From assembly GCA_016271365.2 (NCBI GenBank), contig CM057451.1, forward strand, positions 372,207,501-372,271,500: a stretch of DNA of 64,000 nt, read 5' to 3'. The position numbers were made by a program, and so were the translations under genes. The stretch's first letter is position 1. Every line of letters starts with the position of its first letter. Origin of the DNA: Neoceratodus forsteri. Lineage: Eukaryota; Chordata; Ceratodontiformes; Ceratodontidae. The notes under the pieces were generated by a model, which searched no databases, had not been told where the DNA came from, and saw nothing but the letters and a program-made list of their open reading frames with translations. Below, piece by piece: positions 1 through 10,689 of the stretch.

Positions 1-780
1 TCTCAGGCGTTTACCCTCCCCGTCCCACCAGCTAAGGTTCCCCAGTGCCTATCTCATGCATTCTTGAATTCCGTCAATTTTCCCCCAAAACCACCTCTGG
101 GAGGCTATTCCATGCATCCACCACCCTTTCTGTGAAAAAGTATTTTCTCATGTTTCCCCTGAGTCTACCCCTCTCTAGTTTCATAGCATGACCCCTTGTT
201 ATTGAACATCTTTTTCTCTGAAAAATGCTACCGTCTTGTACCTTATGTCTACTTATGATGTATCTGAAAGTCTAACATAGCCCCCCTCCCTCCTTTCCTC
301 CACGGTGTACATACTGAGGTCTTTTAGTCTCTCCTCAAAGGGCTTTTGGTGCAGACCCTGCACCATTTTAATTGCCCTGCTCCGCCTGGGTCCTTCCGGC
401 GATGCTGTCTCCAGAACTGGACACAGTACTCTAGATGAGGTCTCTCCAATAATTTGCACAGTGGTAGCACCATTTCTTTCCTTCTGCTGGTGAAACCCCT
501 CCCTATACACCCTAGCCTCCCACTGGCTCTCCCCAGTGCCTTGTCACACTGTTTGGCCATCTTTAGGTCATCAGATACAATTACCCCCAGGTCTCTCTAC
601 TGTTTGGTGGTAGCCAGTACCACTCCCCTCATCTTGTACTCTGCCCCTGGGTTCCTGTGCCCCAAGTGCATGATTTTGCACTTCTTTGCATTGAAATTTA
701 GTTGCCATGCTCTTGATCGCTCCTCAAGCTTTCTTAGATCCCTTCATTACCTCCCCCCCCGAAGTGTCTAACAAACAAAA
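1..780 (-). mobile_element. CR1-type LINE, 5'-truncated 3' fragment
   Basis: The minus strand encodes the C-terminal part of a CR1-like ORF2 reverse transcriptase, in pieces separated by frameshifts. The hallmark RPHLEYCVQFW lies near 405-445, and a sequence reading like RVVDAWN lies near 95-140. The 5' break is near 776, next to a run of C. The 3' UTR runs toward base 1 and is cut by the window edge. The same family recurs at 16716, 27836 and 53705, where the full 3' end is visible. It is a dead copy; no intact frame spans it. Confidence 0.85.
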
Positions 781-2580
781 TTTCCATCAGCAATTGCTTT
801 CACAACATTTGCCCAATTATCTGTGACAAAATTACATGTAAATTGGTACCAACATGTCTGGAAAGAATGCCAGGATGTTTGGTGACATGTGGTCTTTCTC
901 CATTAGCCTAACATTTAGCAGAGCAGATTTGGAGTGACTGCCAGGTTGTGGAGGGAAGAAGGGAGAGCCAATGACACAGGGAGAGGAGGAGGAATCCACA
1001 ACAGAAGACAAAGGGTTTTGCATACATCAGAGTGTTGTCAAGGACAGATATGAATGCATGGAGTTTGTACTGCTCCTGATATCTGAGGTGCAGTAGAAAA
1101 CTCCATCCACAGCCTCCATGAGTAGTGTGGCAACTGCCATCTCATACCCCTCGTATATCTCTGCCACCACAGTGCATAAAAATGTGGAACATGATGGGAG
1201 CTGGTACTGTGGCTGCAAGTGTTGCAGAAGTCTGCGAAAGCCAGTGTCTTTCACAAGTGAAAAGGGCTGCAGATCCAACACCATCATTTCACCTATGAAC
1301 TGTGTGATGTGTTGAGTTGCTGGATGGGATGACTGGTACTTAGCTCTGGCCTGGAATGCTTCCACTACTGGCAATGACCGTGTGGCTGGGGGGGGGTGTT
1401 CCATATGTACCAGATGGTGTGAACAGCAGGGGACTGGTGCTTAAGCGGAACTGCCTGGAGTGCATAGAGGACTCTTTGGTGTTCAGAGAGATGGAGTTTG
1501 CAGCATCAGGCGCGCACAGCATTTTTTTCCAGAGGCAGAGCGTTCTGTGGCATTGCAAGTGCCACCAGCACTGCTGCATGCATTACAACCACAAGATGAG
1601 TCTGATGGAACCACAAGCACAGACCCTGATGCTTTACCTTTAGGTGGTTCCCGAAGGAGGCAGTTGTTAAATTTGCCAGAGATTCCCCCTGCTGAGTGTT
1701 GTATTGTACACTGCCTTTCTGTTTTCTTTTAGTAACATGAAATGCAGCCATATCATGCTCTTACTGCTCTTGACACCACTCATGCAGCTAGTGTCACCAA
1801 TACAACCACCACTCTTTTGGCCCTCCACTACCTTTCTTTTTTGGACCTGCATCTGCCAGTTTTCGCCTAGAACCATTGGTGCCCTGCACCTGCTCTTCTT
1901 GGCTGTTCAGGCTGGGATCACGCATGTTAAAGTGCTGAAGGGTAGCTTGCTGAAATTTTTTTTTGTGGTGGTAGATCCATATCCTTCCTTCTCCTGCCAC
2001 TGTGTTGAGGTTTTTTTGGCCACCCAGCTTTCTTGCTTTACAACTTTCAAGGTACTCCCCATACTCTGCCTCACTATCAAAGCTACTTAGGCTAGCCTCC
2101 TTGGATGATGCATCAGTGGGCAAATCTCCCACTGGAAAGTACCCAGACAGATGAGGCACCTCCTCTCCTCATCTGCACTGACAAGTTCTACAGTAGAGGA
2201 GACAGGCTGATAAACAAGAGCCATCACAATAGGGGTGGACACAGTACTGGAAACAGATGTGCAACTGGCTGTGGCCACAGCTCTAGTAGTGGCCAGTGTC
2301 ACTGTTGCAGTACTGGTGGTCACCATGTTTACGGTGGCAGGCGTAGTCTCATTCACAGTGGCAGGAGTGGTCTGGATCACAGTGGTAGCAGTGGCTGGCA
2401 GGGCCACTGTTGCAGCTGAAGTTGGGATACTAGTAGTCTGTGTATGGGTGGTGGATCAGACGGTAGTGGTCATTAAGGAGGATGGCCACGTCCCATTGGT
2501 ATTATCAGTGGCAGTTAATGACAATGTCCTCCTAGCAGCACTACTAGTACTCTGAATGCTACTTTTACTTTTTTCTCTGG
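780..2580 (-). pseudogene. hAT (ZBED-like) transposase relic, N-terminal half
   Basis: Read on the minus strand, the order is: a Thr/Val/Ala-rich stretch (about 2555-2235), an acidic then basic linker (2159-1794), a degraded BED zinc finger (about 1820-1640) and the start of a hAT catalytic domain (1404-830). The BED remnant keeps an aromatic start (WLHF), a KAVYN segment where the first Cys pair should be, and the final NHLKVKH. The catalytic part has the family block VLDLQPFSLVKDTGFRRLL, then TSDI, whose Asp matches the first catalytic Asp, then YLSLTTL. hAT transposases cut and paste DNA in the nucleus. This copy has several frameshifts, has lost zinc ligands, and stops where the CR1 begins near 776. 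No terminal inverted repeats were identified. Confidence 0.8.
2235..2560 (-). repeat. Degenerate Thr/Val/Ala codon repeat inside the hAT relic
   Basis: Short imperfect repeats built around GTGGCA/CAGTGG units fill this stretch. On the minus strand they give a chain of Thr, Val and Ala (TVNETTPATVNM-like). It sits N-terminal to the BED finger remnant, so it was probably a disordered N-terminal region of the transposase that grew by slippage. It may also be simple non-coding repeat growth after the element died. Confidence 0.6.
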
Positions 2581-3770
2581 TGTCAGCAGACACCATACTG
2601 GTGCTGGTGGAGACTGCAGGCTTTGATGGGGTAAAATATAAGTATGTATGGTAACTGCAATCTGAGCATCTCCTGCTGCTTGCTACTTTACACCTGCTGC
2701 AGCTTTCTGGAACTGCTGAGTTAACTATGTTTTTTGGTACTACATCCTCTGCCTGTCTTGACTGTATTCCTCACAGGAAGATGTATTACATTTAATTATG
2801 AAATGGGTTTAAAGAATGCTGACTCCTGACAGGTCAAGAGCTACTTTCAGCTGGGTAGTTATCCCAGCACAGCGGCCCAAGTGAAAGTACTCACAGACCA
2901 ACAGGCTTAGCATGCACCTTTGGAGCAGTCTGCCTCAGCCGATCATCGTGCTGCCCACCAGACAGTTGATCACGTCTTTTGGGGGGAGAAAAAATCATGA
3001 GAATGCTTTGCCTGCAAACACGCTCACAAACTCCTCACAGTGAATGGCACCAGCAGCAAAGACAACCTGCTTGCCCCCTCATTACTCTAGTTGACTTTTT
3101 TTTTTTTTTAAACTGTACATTTCCTCGTAACTGCCCCAGATTGTGAGGCACGTACAGTGACAGATGGGGACTGCCTAACCAGCCACCAACTTTCCTTTCC
3201 CAACTCAGCCCATTTTAAAAATTATCTTGTTTTGTTTTTTCTCTCCTCTCACCCTGCATCGTCTCCTGGTCTTGCTGACCGTGATATTTGAAACTTCCAC
3301 CCCACATGCATCTTCTTCAAAGACCCCAATTGGCCTTTCAAACACTGCCAACTGTGGTGTCAAACTGCTGCGGAGTGTGGCTCTTCTTAAAGGCCCCGAC
3401 GGGTTCATCACAGGCCCATCGCTGCCTTTACTTAAAAAAAAAAGAAAAAAAAAGGGAAATGCAGGTTTGCTGCCACCTGCTGGATAAACAATAAAACTGC
3501 ACTTCCAGAATAAGTCGTTTTTTTTTTTTCCATAATGCAGTATTTTCTCTTTTCTACTAATAAAAAAAAAACGCTTCAGAAATATTACTTCCTATTACTA
3601 CTGGACCCATTTCATAATCACGATAAGGCACTCCAGGGAGTGTGTTATGGTGGCAAAACCGCCCTTCTCGGGTGGTGCAAGCACTCAGCTTCGCCTTGTA
3701 CTTCAACCCCCCAAAGCAGGCCATTATTCGTCCATAACGTGGACCATGTCATGTCTTATTGTTTTAATAT
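2581..3770. other. No recognisable gene or repeat family
   Basis: The stretch contains poly-T and poly-A tracts near 3095-3110, 3435-3455 and 3518-3530 and short open frames only. A frame of 68 codons at 3205-3411 (minus) has no motif I recognise. It could hold the rest of the hAT element's 5' side or old SINE tails. Confidence 0.5.
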
Positions 3771-3774
3771 GAAA

Positions 3775-4640
3775 TATAGTCACTTAAGCTACTGCAGCAA
3801 TGCTGAGCTGATAACTCTCATTGGTAACTAATAATCAAGCCTGACTAAATACATGCTCAGAAAAAAGATGCTTTAAATTTCAATTCAGTTTTATTTTTAT
3901 ACTGGAAAGTATGTGAGCAAAAATGCCCGCTTTCACACACGTCCAGTGGTACAGAAATTTGATGATACAGAGAATAAGGTAAAAACAATATTTGCAAGAT
4001 TTTACAGTATTTATAATAGGGACAATGTACACGACAGGATCATCTAGATTAGAAAAAAAAAATACAGAACACACAACAATAGAGCCAATATACAGATACA
4101 TATAAACTCTGAGGTAACTCAAGGGTTGGTGGACATTCACGGGGGTTACCCAACGGTGCAGGCACAGGTGGTGGACTGCAGGAGGTGGTCCTTGACGGAG
4201 GAAGTGGGCTAATTGAACTACAGGCCTGAAGTTCAGGGGCACTTTATTGTAAAACTTAGGGCCCTTGTATGTGATGGAGTTTCATGACAAGCCGTATGTA
4301 AAAGGTGCTGGAAGATATGACAGAAAATTTCTTCTTGGGCACATAACCACAAACTTAGAAAAATGTCTTGAGTACACAGTCATGCACACAAACAGAACAA
4401 AAAAAAAGCATCTAACTGAAATGGTGGGAGTCAGCTGACTAGTCCCTCCCTACCAGCTATAGTGCACTTGCTGCACTGGTTGTGGAGGGACCCAAGCCTG
4501 GGTTCCTCACAGGAAGATTTCTGATACAAAATTTAAATTATATTTATTATGAACTCAAGTCACTGCAGCAATGCTGAGCTGACAAGTCTCGTTGTCAACT
4601 AATAGTCATGCCTCAATAAATAAAATATCAGAAATTTTTT
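3775..4640 (+). repeat. Pair of about 90-bp direct repeats about 0.78 kb apart
   Basis: The segments 3775-3865 and 4548-4640 share a core reading CTGCAGCAATGCTGAGCTGA, followed by similar ACTAATA.TCA.GCCT text and AT-rich ends. A second shared motif (TTCTTC.GGCACA.A.CCACAAA) occurs near 4330 and 4650. The DNA between is AT-rich and holds a 120-codon minus frame (3880-4242) without a recognisable domain. The pattern suggests an old tandemly organised non-coding element; its family is unknown. Confidence 0.5.
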
Positions 4641-5040
4641 TTTGAAATCTCTTCTTCGGCACACAGCCACAAAGTATTAAAAAACTAACTGCATTTCAGT
4701 TAGATGACGTATCTTGCTCTTTATTTCAGACAACGAAGTTACAATACTCAAATTTCTAATCAAAATAAACTCCTACAAAACCTTCCCCCCTTAAGCTGTT
4801 AGTCTTCTTCACTACATTGTAGTTTAAATCTCATTTGTTTAGTACACACACGCCCCCACACACCATATGTGTTTGTGTGTTGTTGGGACCTATCTGCCTC
4901 TCTCTCTCTCAGTAAACACTAAACAGCCCTAGTATTTTCCCTTCCATAAAAGCCTAATTTTCACCTTACAGTGTTAAAAAAATCGACACTCAACCTTGGG
5001 ATTTAGAGATGGAATAAAAAAAAAAGTCAAGATTTCTGAT

Positions 5041-5643
5041 ATGTGGCTAGCCCGGTGGCACTGAGGGTTGAGGCGCTGGATACCACACCTCACGCCATGC
5101 CGGCAAACCGGTTTGGGAACAAGCTCGGGATGCCGGTCGGCCGGAGAGGATGGAGCATCTGTGGACTGCTCTCCTCCCGAGAAGGCGGGGAGATGCCTTG
5201 CGTGCTGCTTGGCACCCAGTGGTGACGGGTGCATTACAGAAGCAGAGACCATGTAACAAGGGAGCGTTGGGCAGCCATCTTCTGGAGCGTGGGCAGGGCG
5301 CTCAAAGTAGCAGGCTGGACAGCACTGCGTCCCACACGTTGAGGGGGAGACAAGTAGAAAAAATTCCCCCTCCCTCAGGAACAGGCAAAGGCACCTCTGC
5401 CCTGGACCACACTCCCTACACCAGGCGCTCTCCTCTCCAGCCCCACTCTCTCGGCCTGGCACTCTATAATACCGATAGAATGTCCTGGGCGGATAGGGCG
5501 ACCCCTCTCTAGGGGGGCTCAGATCTGGGAGATGCGTCAAGTCGGAGCGAGGGAGAAGAAGGGTCTCAGGTAGAAGGCAAAGGATGCCGAAGGGAGTTCC
5601 CCAGGGGGAAGGGGGTGTGCAGAAAGAGTTTAAAAAAAAAAAA
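5041..5643 (+). mobile_element. tRNA-derived SINE, copy S1, with target duplication
   Basis: The copy starts with a tRNA-like head: a box-A-like GTGGCACTGAGGG near 5054 and a box-B-like GGTTTGGGAA near 5109. A long GC-rich body follows, ending in a run of about 14 A. It is flanked by the 12-bp direct repeat AAGATTTCTGAT at 5029-5040 and 5644-5655, the expected mark of LINE-assisted insertion. Sister copies start at 36814 and 57012 on the plus strand and occur in reverse at 7438, 16516 and 23339. The 292-codon minus frame covering this region is a by-product of its GC richness. Confidence 0.88.
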
Positions 5644-5655
5644 AAGATTTCTGAT

Positions 5656-6190
5656 CTGTATCTAGTTTTAACAAACGGATGGAAGTAGATTATTTCTGTG
5701 TAGCAGCTCAAGTCACCTGTTTCTCCTGCCTGTGCCGGGTCACATGACCTGCCTTCAGCGAGCCTCCAACGAGGCATTTGACTAGACAGGAAGTCTTGGG
5801 AGATCCTGAACACCAAAATGCCGAATAACCATAAATAGCGCTGATTATTCATTCTTCTTCACAAGTAATAGACTATTATACGTGGTATTCGGGAAACACT
5901 ATTTGTTATTCGCACACCCTTAGCAGTCATGCTCCCCCTAGTGTTCTAGTGTCAGATTTGCTGCTGAAAAGTATAGGTAGCAGTGACCACATATCTAAAT
6001 TATCCTAATATTCTTATATACCATAATAAATTAAAAATAATAGTACCTCACTTTAAAGATTGTGCAAAACTGCAAACTTTTTAAACAAATGTTCAGACGA
6101 TTTTAAAAACACAACAGATTACCTTCAGCGCCACTTTTATTAAGTTTCTAGAAGGGGAGATATGGTAGAGGTTGCATAAATCACTATTAG
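5656..6190. other. No recognisable gene
   Basis: AT-rich sequence with no open frame showing a domain, and no clear match to other parts of the window. Confidence 0.5.
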
Positions 6191-6194
6191 ACCC

Positions 6195-6325
6195 CTTAGA
6201 AAGAAGCTACATACTTACCGTAACAGTATTATCTTCAAGAGAATTTCTTCCACAAAGCTACACCTTTGAAACTATACCCGCATCAATGCTAGGACCACAC
6301 AGAAACTTCTGCTAGCCAGGGGCTG
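6195..6325 (+). repeat. DIRS terminal inverted repeat and adjoining sequence, left end of D1
   Basis: The sequence ACATACTTACCGTAACAG, then a TCTTCAAGAG motif, a ...GTTACACCTTTG-like block and TAGGACCACA form a terminus pattern. It recurs in direct or reverse sense near 13955, 16178, 17825, 22905 and 29750. DIRS elements end in inverted repeats rather than direct LTRs. Here the terminus abuts the middle of the YR gene, so the YR C-terminus and the internal complementary region have been lost. Confidence 0.65.
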
Positions 6326-6944
6326 CCCACAACGACACGACTGTACTTCCCATAACAGAACATAATACAATGTGCCAGCCATTTGGATAGGCACTGTTTA
6401 GACATGGGGTGCCCTCTTTCCACGGGTGAATGAAACAAAAAAGCTGAGGACTTTCTACAGCCCTTGGTTCGAGTAACCTAGTATCTGAGTAATCTACATA
6501 CATCTAAAATATAGAGCAGTGCCTCACCTCGATTAGCATGCTCAGGGTAATAAACAGGAAGGTGCAACATTTGACTCAATGTGAATTCAGATACCACCTT
6601 CAGCAGAGCAGAAATGTACAATTGTACACAGACACTTTTTTTTTTTTTTTTTTTGAAAATCAAATAAGGGGGCTCACACACTGGAGCCTGAAGTTCTGAA
6701 ATCCTTCAAGCAGAAGTGACTGCAACAAAAGGTAATGTTTTCCATGACAGAAAAATTTAACCCACAATTCATGGTCAAGCACAAAAATTCAAGTCCCAAG
6801 TGGAACTGGATGGTGGACAGGAGGTTTCCTATGAAGAATGCCTCTCAGAAAAGTATGGGACACCTCCAACGGGGCAACCATATGACCATCAATAGGGGTA
6901 CAGGAAGCTGATATAGCAGCCAAATGCACCATTGGTAATTTTTT
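6310..6944 (-). pseudogene. D1 tyrosine recombinase (YR), middle part
   Basis: Minus-strand pieces match the YR of sister elements D2 and D3 in this window. One is the N-domain end (VHLAAISASCTPIDGHMVAP). A second is the start of the catalytic domain (KVVSEFTLSQMLHLPVYYP, then ALLYILDVCRLLRY). DIRS YR joins circular cDNA to chromosomal DNA without a target duplication. The C-terminal catalytic His/Tyr region is missing. Upstream coding sequence continues at 8575 after an inserted LINE. Confidence 0.75.
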
Positions 6945-8575
6945 TTTAATTGATTGACCACATAAGGTCATTACAATTTACACAGTAGACACCATCTTAA
7001 TACAAGATTAAAATCCATTATGCGCAATATTATACACTAATACAGTAATAAATCACAAAATAAAAATAACAACTATAAAACATTGTTTACTTCTGATAAC
7101 TGTGACCATCAAGCAATTGCTAAAGCCTAAGTTAATGCTCAAAGTTATTGAAGTGCTAAATTCTATGATTAAGTAATATCAGGTATTCTTGCCCCATAAA
7201 TTAGACTTTATACACCCTTGCTAAGTACTTTAGAGATTCTGCATACATTTTCATTGCTACGACTTAACTAACGCACTTAAAATATGCTTCATAAAATAAT
7301 ATAAACACCTAGAATACAAACAGCTTGTGTTATCATAAGACAGACTCCTATTTGGGATCTCAGTGTACTAAAGATGAATATTCTTATCTTTATTCGAGAT
7401 AATAAGCTGAACTTATTTATGGATCTCTCCTGTACAGTTTTTTTGTTTCGGGCGCCACCAATTCCCTCAGAGAAGCTCAGTCCATGCTCCGCACACTATC
7501 GCACCATGCCCGGGCTTGTCCCACTAAGTGGGTCCACCGGACAGGCCCCCCCAAAGAACACTAGTGGCATACTCTGGCTTAGTGGCCTCCCCCCGATGGG
7601 CACTGGTGGCAGCGGGAACAGCATCAGAGCAGGGCGTCATACCTTGGGGACAGGAGTTTTTTCAGGTGCAGTGATCCCCTGGGAGGCGGGGTGTGCAATG
7701 ATGCCAGCATCTGTTCCACCTCCCACTCAAACAGGCACTGTCCCTCCCGTGATTCCCCCGGCCTCTGCCAGAGGTCTGCAATGAGCCGGACACTCACCCC
7801 GAGAAGGAGAACAGGCCCTTGGATGCTCCATCTTTCTCTGCCCAGCCCTCCAACTAATGGGGTCAGCACGCAAGCAGTCGCTATGCTGCTGCACAGGTTG
7901 GCCTGCTGCTGTACAGATATTCTAAATGATGGGAGGACTGGGAAGGTCCTCTTACCCTAACCTGTGGACAAATTTCTATTTTTTGTTTTTTTACTTTTAC
8001 TGATCATCACAAAGTACTTTGCCATACAAGTGAGTAATCGTCCACTCATCCTATGTTTGTAACAAAATTTCATCTAGACCTGACCAATTCTGGGTAAAAG
8101 GTCCCAACCAGAACTTTCTTATCTGATTATACCATGGACAGTTCCAGAGGACATGTAACAGATTTTCTTTAACACCAGTCAGACAGAAACATTGCTGTCC
8201 TATTGAACTGTCTTTATAGTATCTGGCTTGTAACACACTGCTTTCGAACCTCTCAAACTTGCACTTGATAAATGTGTTTTTTACAACTGGATTTAATAGA
8301 TCCAGATAATAATTACATCCAAACGTGCCATTGTTAGCTGCAAACCATGGTGAAAACTTTGCATTAGAGATGTTTTTAACATCCACTTCTATCCATGTAT
8401 TGTATATTTTGGTTTTCATGTATTTTTTGTACTTTAAACTGAGTGTGATATTTATTTCCGAGTAGCTAAGTAAACCAATTAGGTCATAATTCTTATGAAT
8501 ATCTAGCATATCTTTGTATCACTTTGATTCCTTACGTCCCATAGCAAACCATCCCTTTTTTTCTAAGAGACATTT
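6945..8575 (-). mobile_element. LINE-like insertion into the D1 YR gene, clade unassigned
   Basis: This block separates two halves of the D1 YR reading. It ends at its left in an A-rich tail on the minus strand (TTTTTTTTAATTG on plus). It has an AT-rich 3' UTR (6945-8050, broken by a SINE) and a 152-codon frame at 8051-8509. That frame contains CFCLTGVKENLLHVLWNCPW, a C..C..H..C arrangement like the zinc-binding tail found C-terminal of some LINE ORF2 proteins. No RT core remains, so the copy is strongly 5' truncated. Confidence 0.6.
7438..7960 (-). mobile_element. tRNA-derived SINE, copy S2 (reverse)
   Basis: Reverse-oriented relative of S1. It shares the GATGGAGCATCC block near 7830 and the GGCATCATTGCACACC block near 7690, and ends in a short A-rich tail on the minus strand near 7438. 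Imperfect flanking repeats CCTGTACAG (7429-7437) and CCTGTGGAC (7961-7969) may be the target duplication. The head is diverged. Confidence 0.6.
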
Positions 8576-8790
8576 ATGGGGAAGTCTACTGTAAACTAAA
8601 TACTGTAAACCAGAAACTGACAAGGACAGAAGTATTCCAACACAGCATTTATAGGACATATAGATGGGTCTAAATTTCAGGAAGCAGCCCACAACATGAA
8701 CCGCTTCCATTTCAAAGGACAGGTATGTTTGGTAGAAGACTTTTTAGCCAATCAGAACTTCAGCCACCTTAGGGGATACCCAAAAACGGG
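8575..8790 (-). pseudogene. D1 tyrosine recombinase, N-terminal part
   Basis: The minus strand reads LLSLSVSGLQYLVYS, parallel to LISLSDSGLQYSSLKVHF in the D2 YR. This places it in the SAM-like N-terminal DNA-binding domain. Reading then breaks into the inserted LINE and resumes at 6944. Frames are disrupted. Confidence 0.65.
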
Positions 8791-8796
8791 AAATGG

Positions 8797-9600
8797 CTAC
8801 ATCTTCAGGAGCCATGCATGCAGAGGTAGGCATTTCAGGCCCCGATGGGCCAAGGTCCTGCATCCTTTGTCCTGCGACAACAGGCTCCAACACAGTTGTA
8901 GGGGGACAAGAGGCTCCACTGCCATCTGTTGAAGTGGAAACCATAACTGCCAAGACCACAATGGAGCAATAAGGAGGAGAGTGGCACTCTTCATCCGCAG
9001 CTTGACCAGCACACTCTGTAGAAGACAAATCTGAGGAAATGTATATAGGAATTTCCCTTTCCAAGAGAGGAACAACGCATCTTGCCAGAAAACTCCAGAC
9101 CCTGGATCGAGTGAGCAGAAACGTGGCAGTGTTGCGTTGTGTTGGGACACAAAAATGTCTAACTCTGGATGACCCCATTTTGCTATGAGGTCATCTACCA
9201 CCAAGGTCAGCAGTTCCCATTCGTGAGTTCTGGACTGTGGCCTGCTTAGCCTGTCTGCCAAGATGTTTTGAAGATCCGGGAGATCCACGGCCGATAGTTA
9301 TAAGCTGTTGGACAGAGCCCAGTACCATATTCTCATTGCTTCTCTGCACAGTGGGTAGTAAGGAATGCCCCTTGTTTGCTGATATCCACACATCATACCA
9401 AGATTGTCGATCATCTGTCTGGATTAACAGAGGATCAGGACACAGATGGACCCTGAATATCCACTGAGGAATACTTCTACGTAAGTGGGCCAGTAGCACA
9501 ATCAAAATGGCCACAGCCACGAGACACAGGAGTAAATGACACTGCTCTCTAAGAGACACAGTGACTCCTGTATACCAACTATGCTTAGCCAATCAGGTTT
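8797..9600 (-). pseudogene. D1 RNase H-like domain and C-terminal pol region
   Basis: Two overlapping minus frames carry the DIRS pol C-terminal half. One (9592-9191) has LLIQTDDRQSWYDVWISANKG, matching the RNase H block that normally reads TDN. The other (9288-8797) has LADRLSRPQ, HEWELLTLVVDDLIAKWG and LDIFVSQHN, the conserved end of the domain, then the WKGKFLYTFP block. The domain would degrade the RNA template after reverse transcription. The frame changes near 9200. Confidence 0.75.
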
Positions 9601-9659
9601 CTGCACTGTACTGTGGCAGGAAAACACATCCCTTCTCTGCTTTCAAGACTGTGGCTATA

Positions 9660-10478
9660 CACTTCAGTCTTTGGCAGGGGGAGTCAAAACAGACTTTGGC
9701 AGATTTACTGTTACCCCCAAGTCATTGAACAACTGACGTGTCTGAGACAGAGTATGCTGCAGATCTTCTCTGGAGCTGGCTTTCAGTAGACATGCGTCCA
9801 GAGATGGGAACACATACAGACCTCCCCTGCGAAGGGCTGTTGTCACTACAGCCGAGCACTTGGTAAAGATCTGTGGCACAGAAGACAAGCCAGTACTCTG
9901 AACTGGTAATGTGCCCTCTAAATCAGGAAGCAGAGGAATTTCCTGTGAACACTTCGGATATGGACATGAATGTATGCATCTTGCATGACAGAGAACAAAA
10001 CCAGTCCCCTGACTGCAGAAGAGGAATCAGAGCTTGCAGGGATACCATCCAAAACTTTTTTTTGTGTGTGTGCGCTGCGAAAATGTCGAGATCCTTGACA
10101 TCCAACATAGACCCCCTGTCCATTTTGAGACCAGGAAGGAGCTGGCATATAACCCTTTGCTTCACTGTCAAAGAGGAACTAGTTCTATGGTTCACATTTT
10201 TGAAATAGTGACTGCACCACTTCCTTCAGAAAGGACAACTGGCCCAGACAATAACAGGAAGAAGGAAGAGGATGGTCTGGAGGGGTTTCTAGAATCTCCA
10301 GAGCATTCTGCTTTTCAACTATTTCTAGGACCCACTCATCCATTGTAGTCTCCCTCCACTGGTTTAGATGCAGGGAGATCATGTTCCCCACAAGCACACC
10401 AGGAGGCAAAAGTGGAGGTGGGGTCGTGTTAAGAAGAGAGTCATGCGAAACCGATGGGGGCAGTGCTACTGGTACCAA
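9660..10478 (-). pseudogene. D1 reverse transcriptase
   Basis: RT in order: an N-terminal block with DEWVLEIVEKQNALE (10478-10185), the palm start SLQALIPLLQSGDWFCSL (10195-9923), and the polymerase box at 9888-9664 reading GLYVFPSLDACLLKA. In D2 and D3 the box reads YLDD, so here the catalytic Asp pair is damaged (SLDA). Frameshifts separate the blocks. Confidence 0.78.
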
Positions 10479-10689
10479 TTGCTTTGATTGCTTTGGTATG
10501 GGCTTCAGGGAGAAGGGGTCTCAGCAGAGACCATATCTGTTACCTCAGCCTTGTTGACAATAGGCACAGACAACTCTGGCAACAGGCTGATGTAAGGATT
10601 GCCTCGCAGGAGTGGGATACAGCGATTTTACAAACTGCAAAATCCTTTTGGAGGTCTGAAGGCTCTTAGACCCTGTTCCACATCATATT

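Noticed and set aside
2235..2555. Plus-strand 104- to 106-codon frames rich in Gly/Ser/His or Val
   Set aside because: They are other frames of a slippage repeat within the hAT relic.
3880..4242. 120-codon minus frame with hydrophobic segments
   Set aside because: AT-rich composition gives apparent membrane segments. No conserved motif, and it lies within an unassigned repeat.
4974..5852. 292-codon minus-strand open frame
   Set aside because: It covers SINE S1 and its flanks and has no domain. Its openness follows from the GC-rich SINE body.
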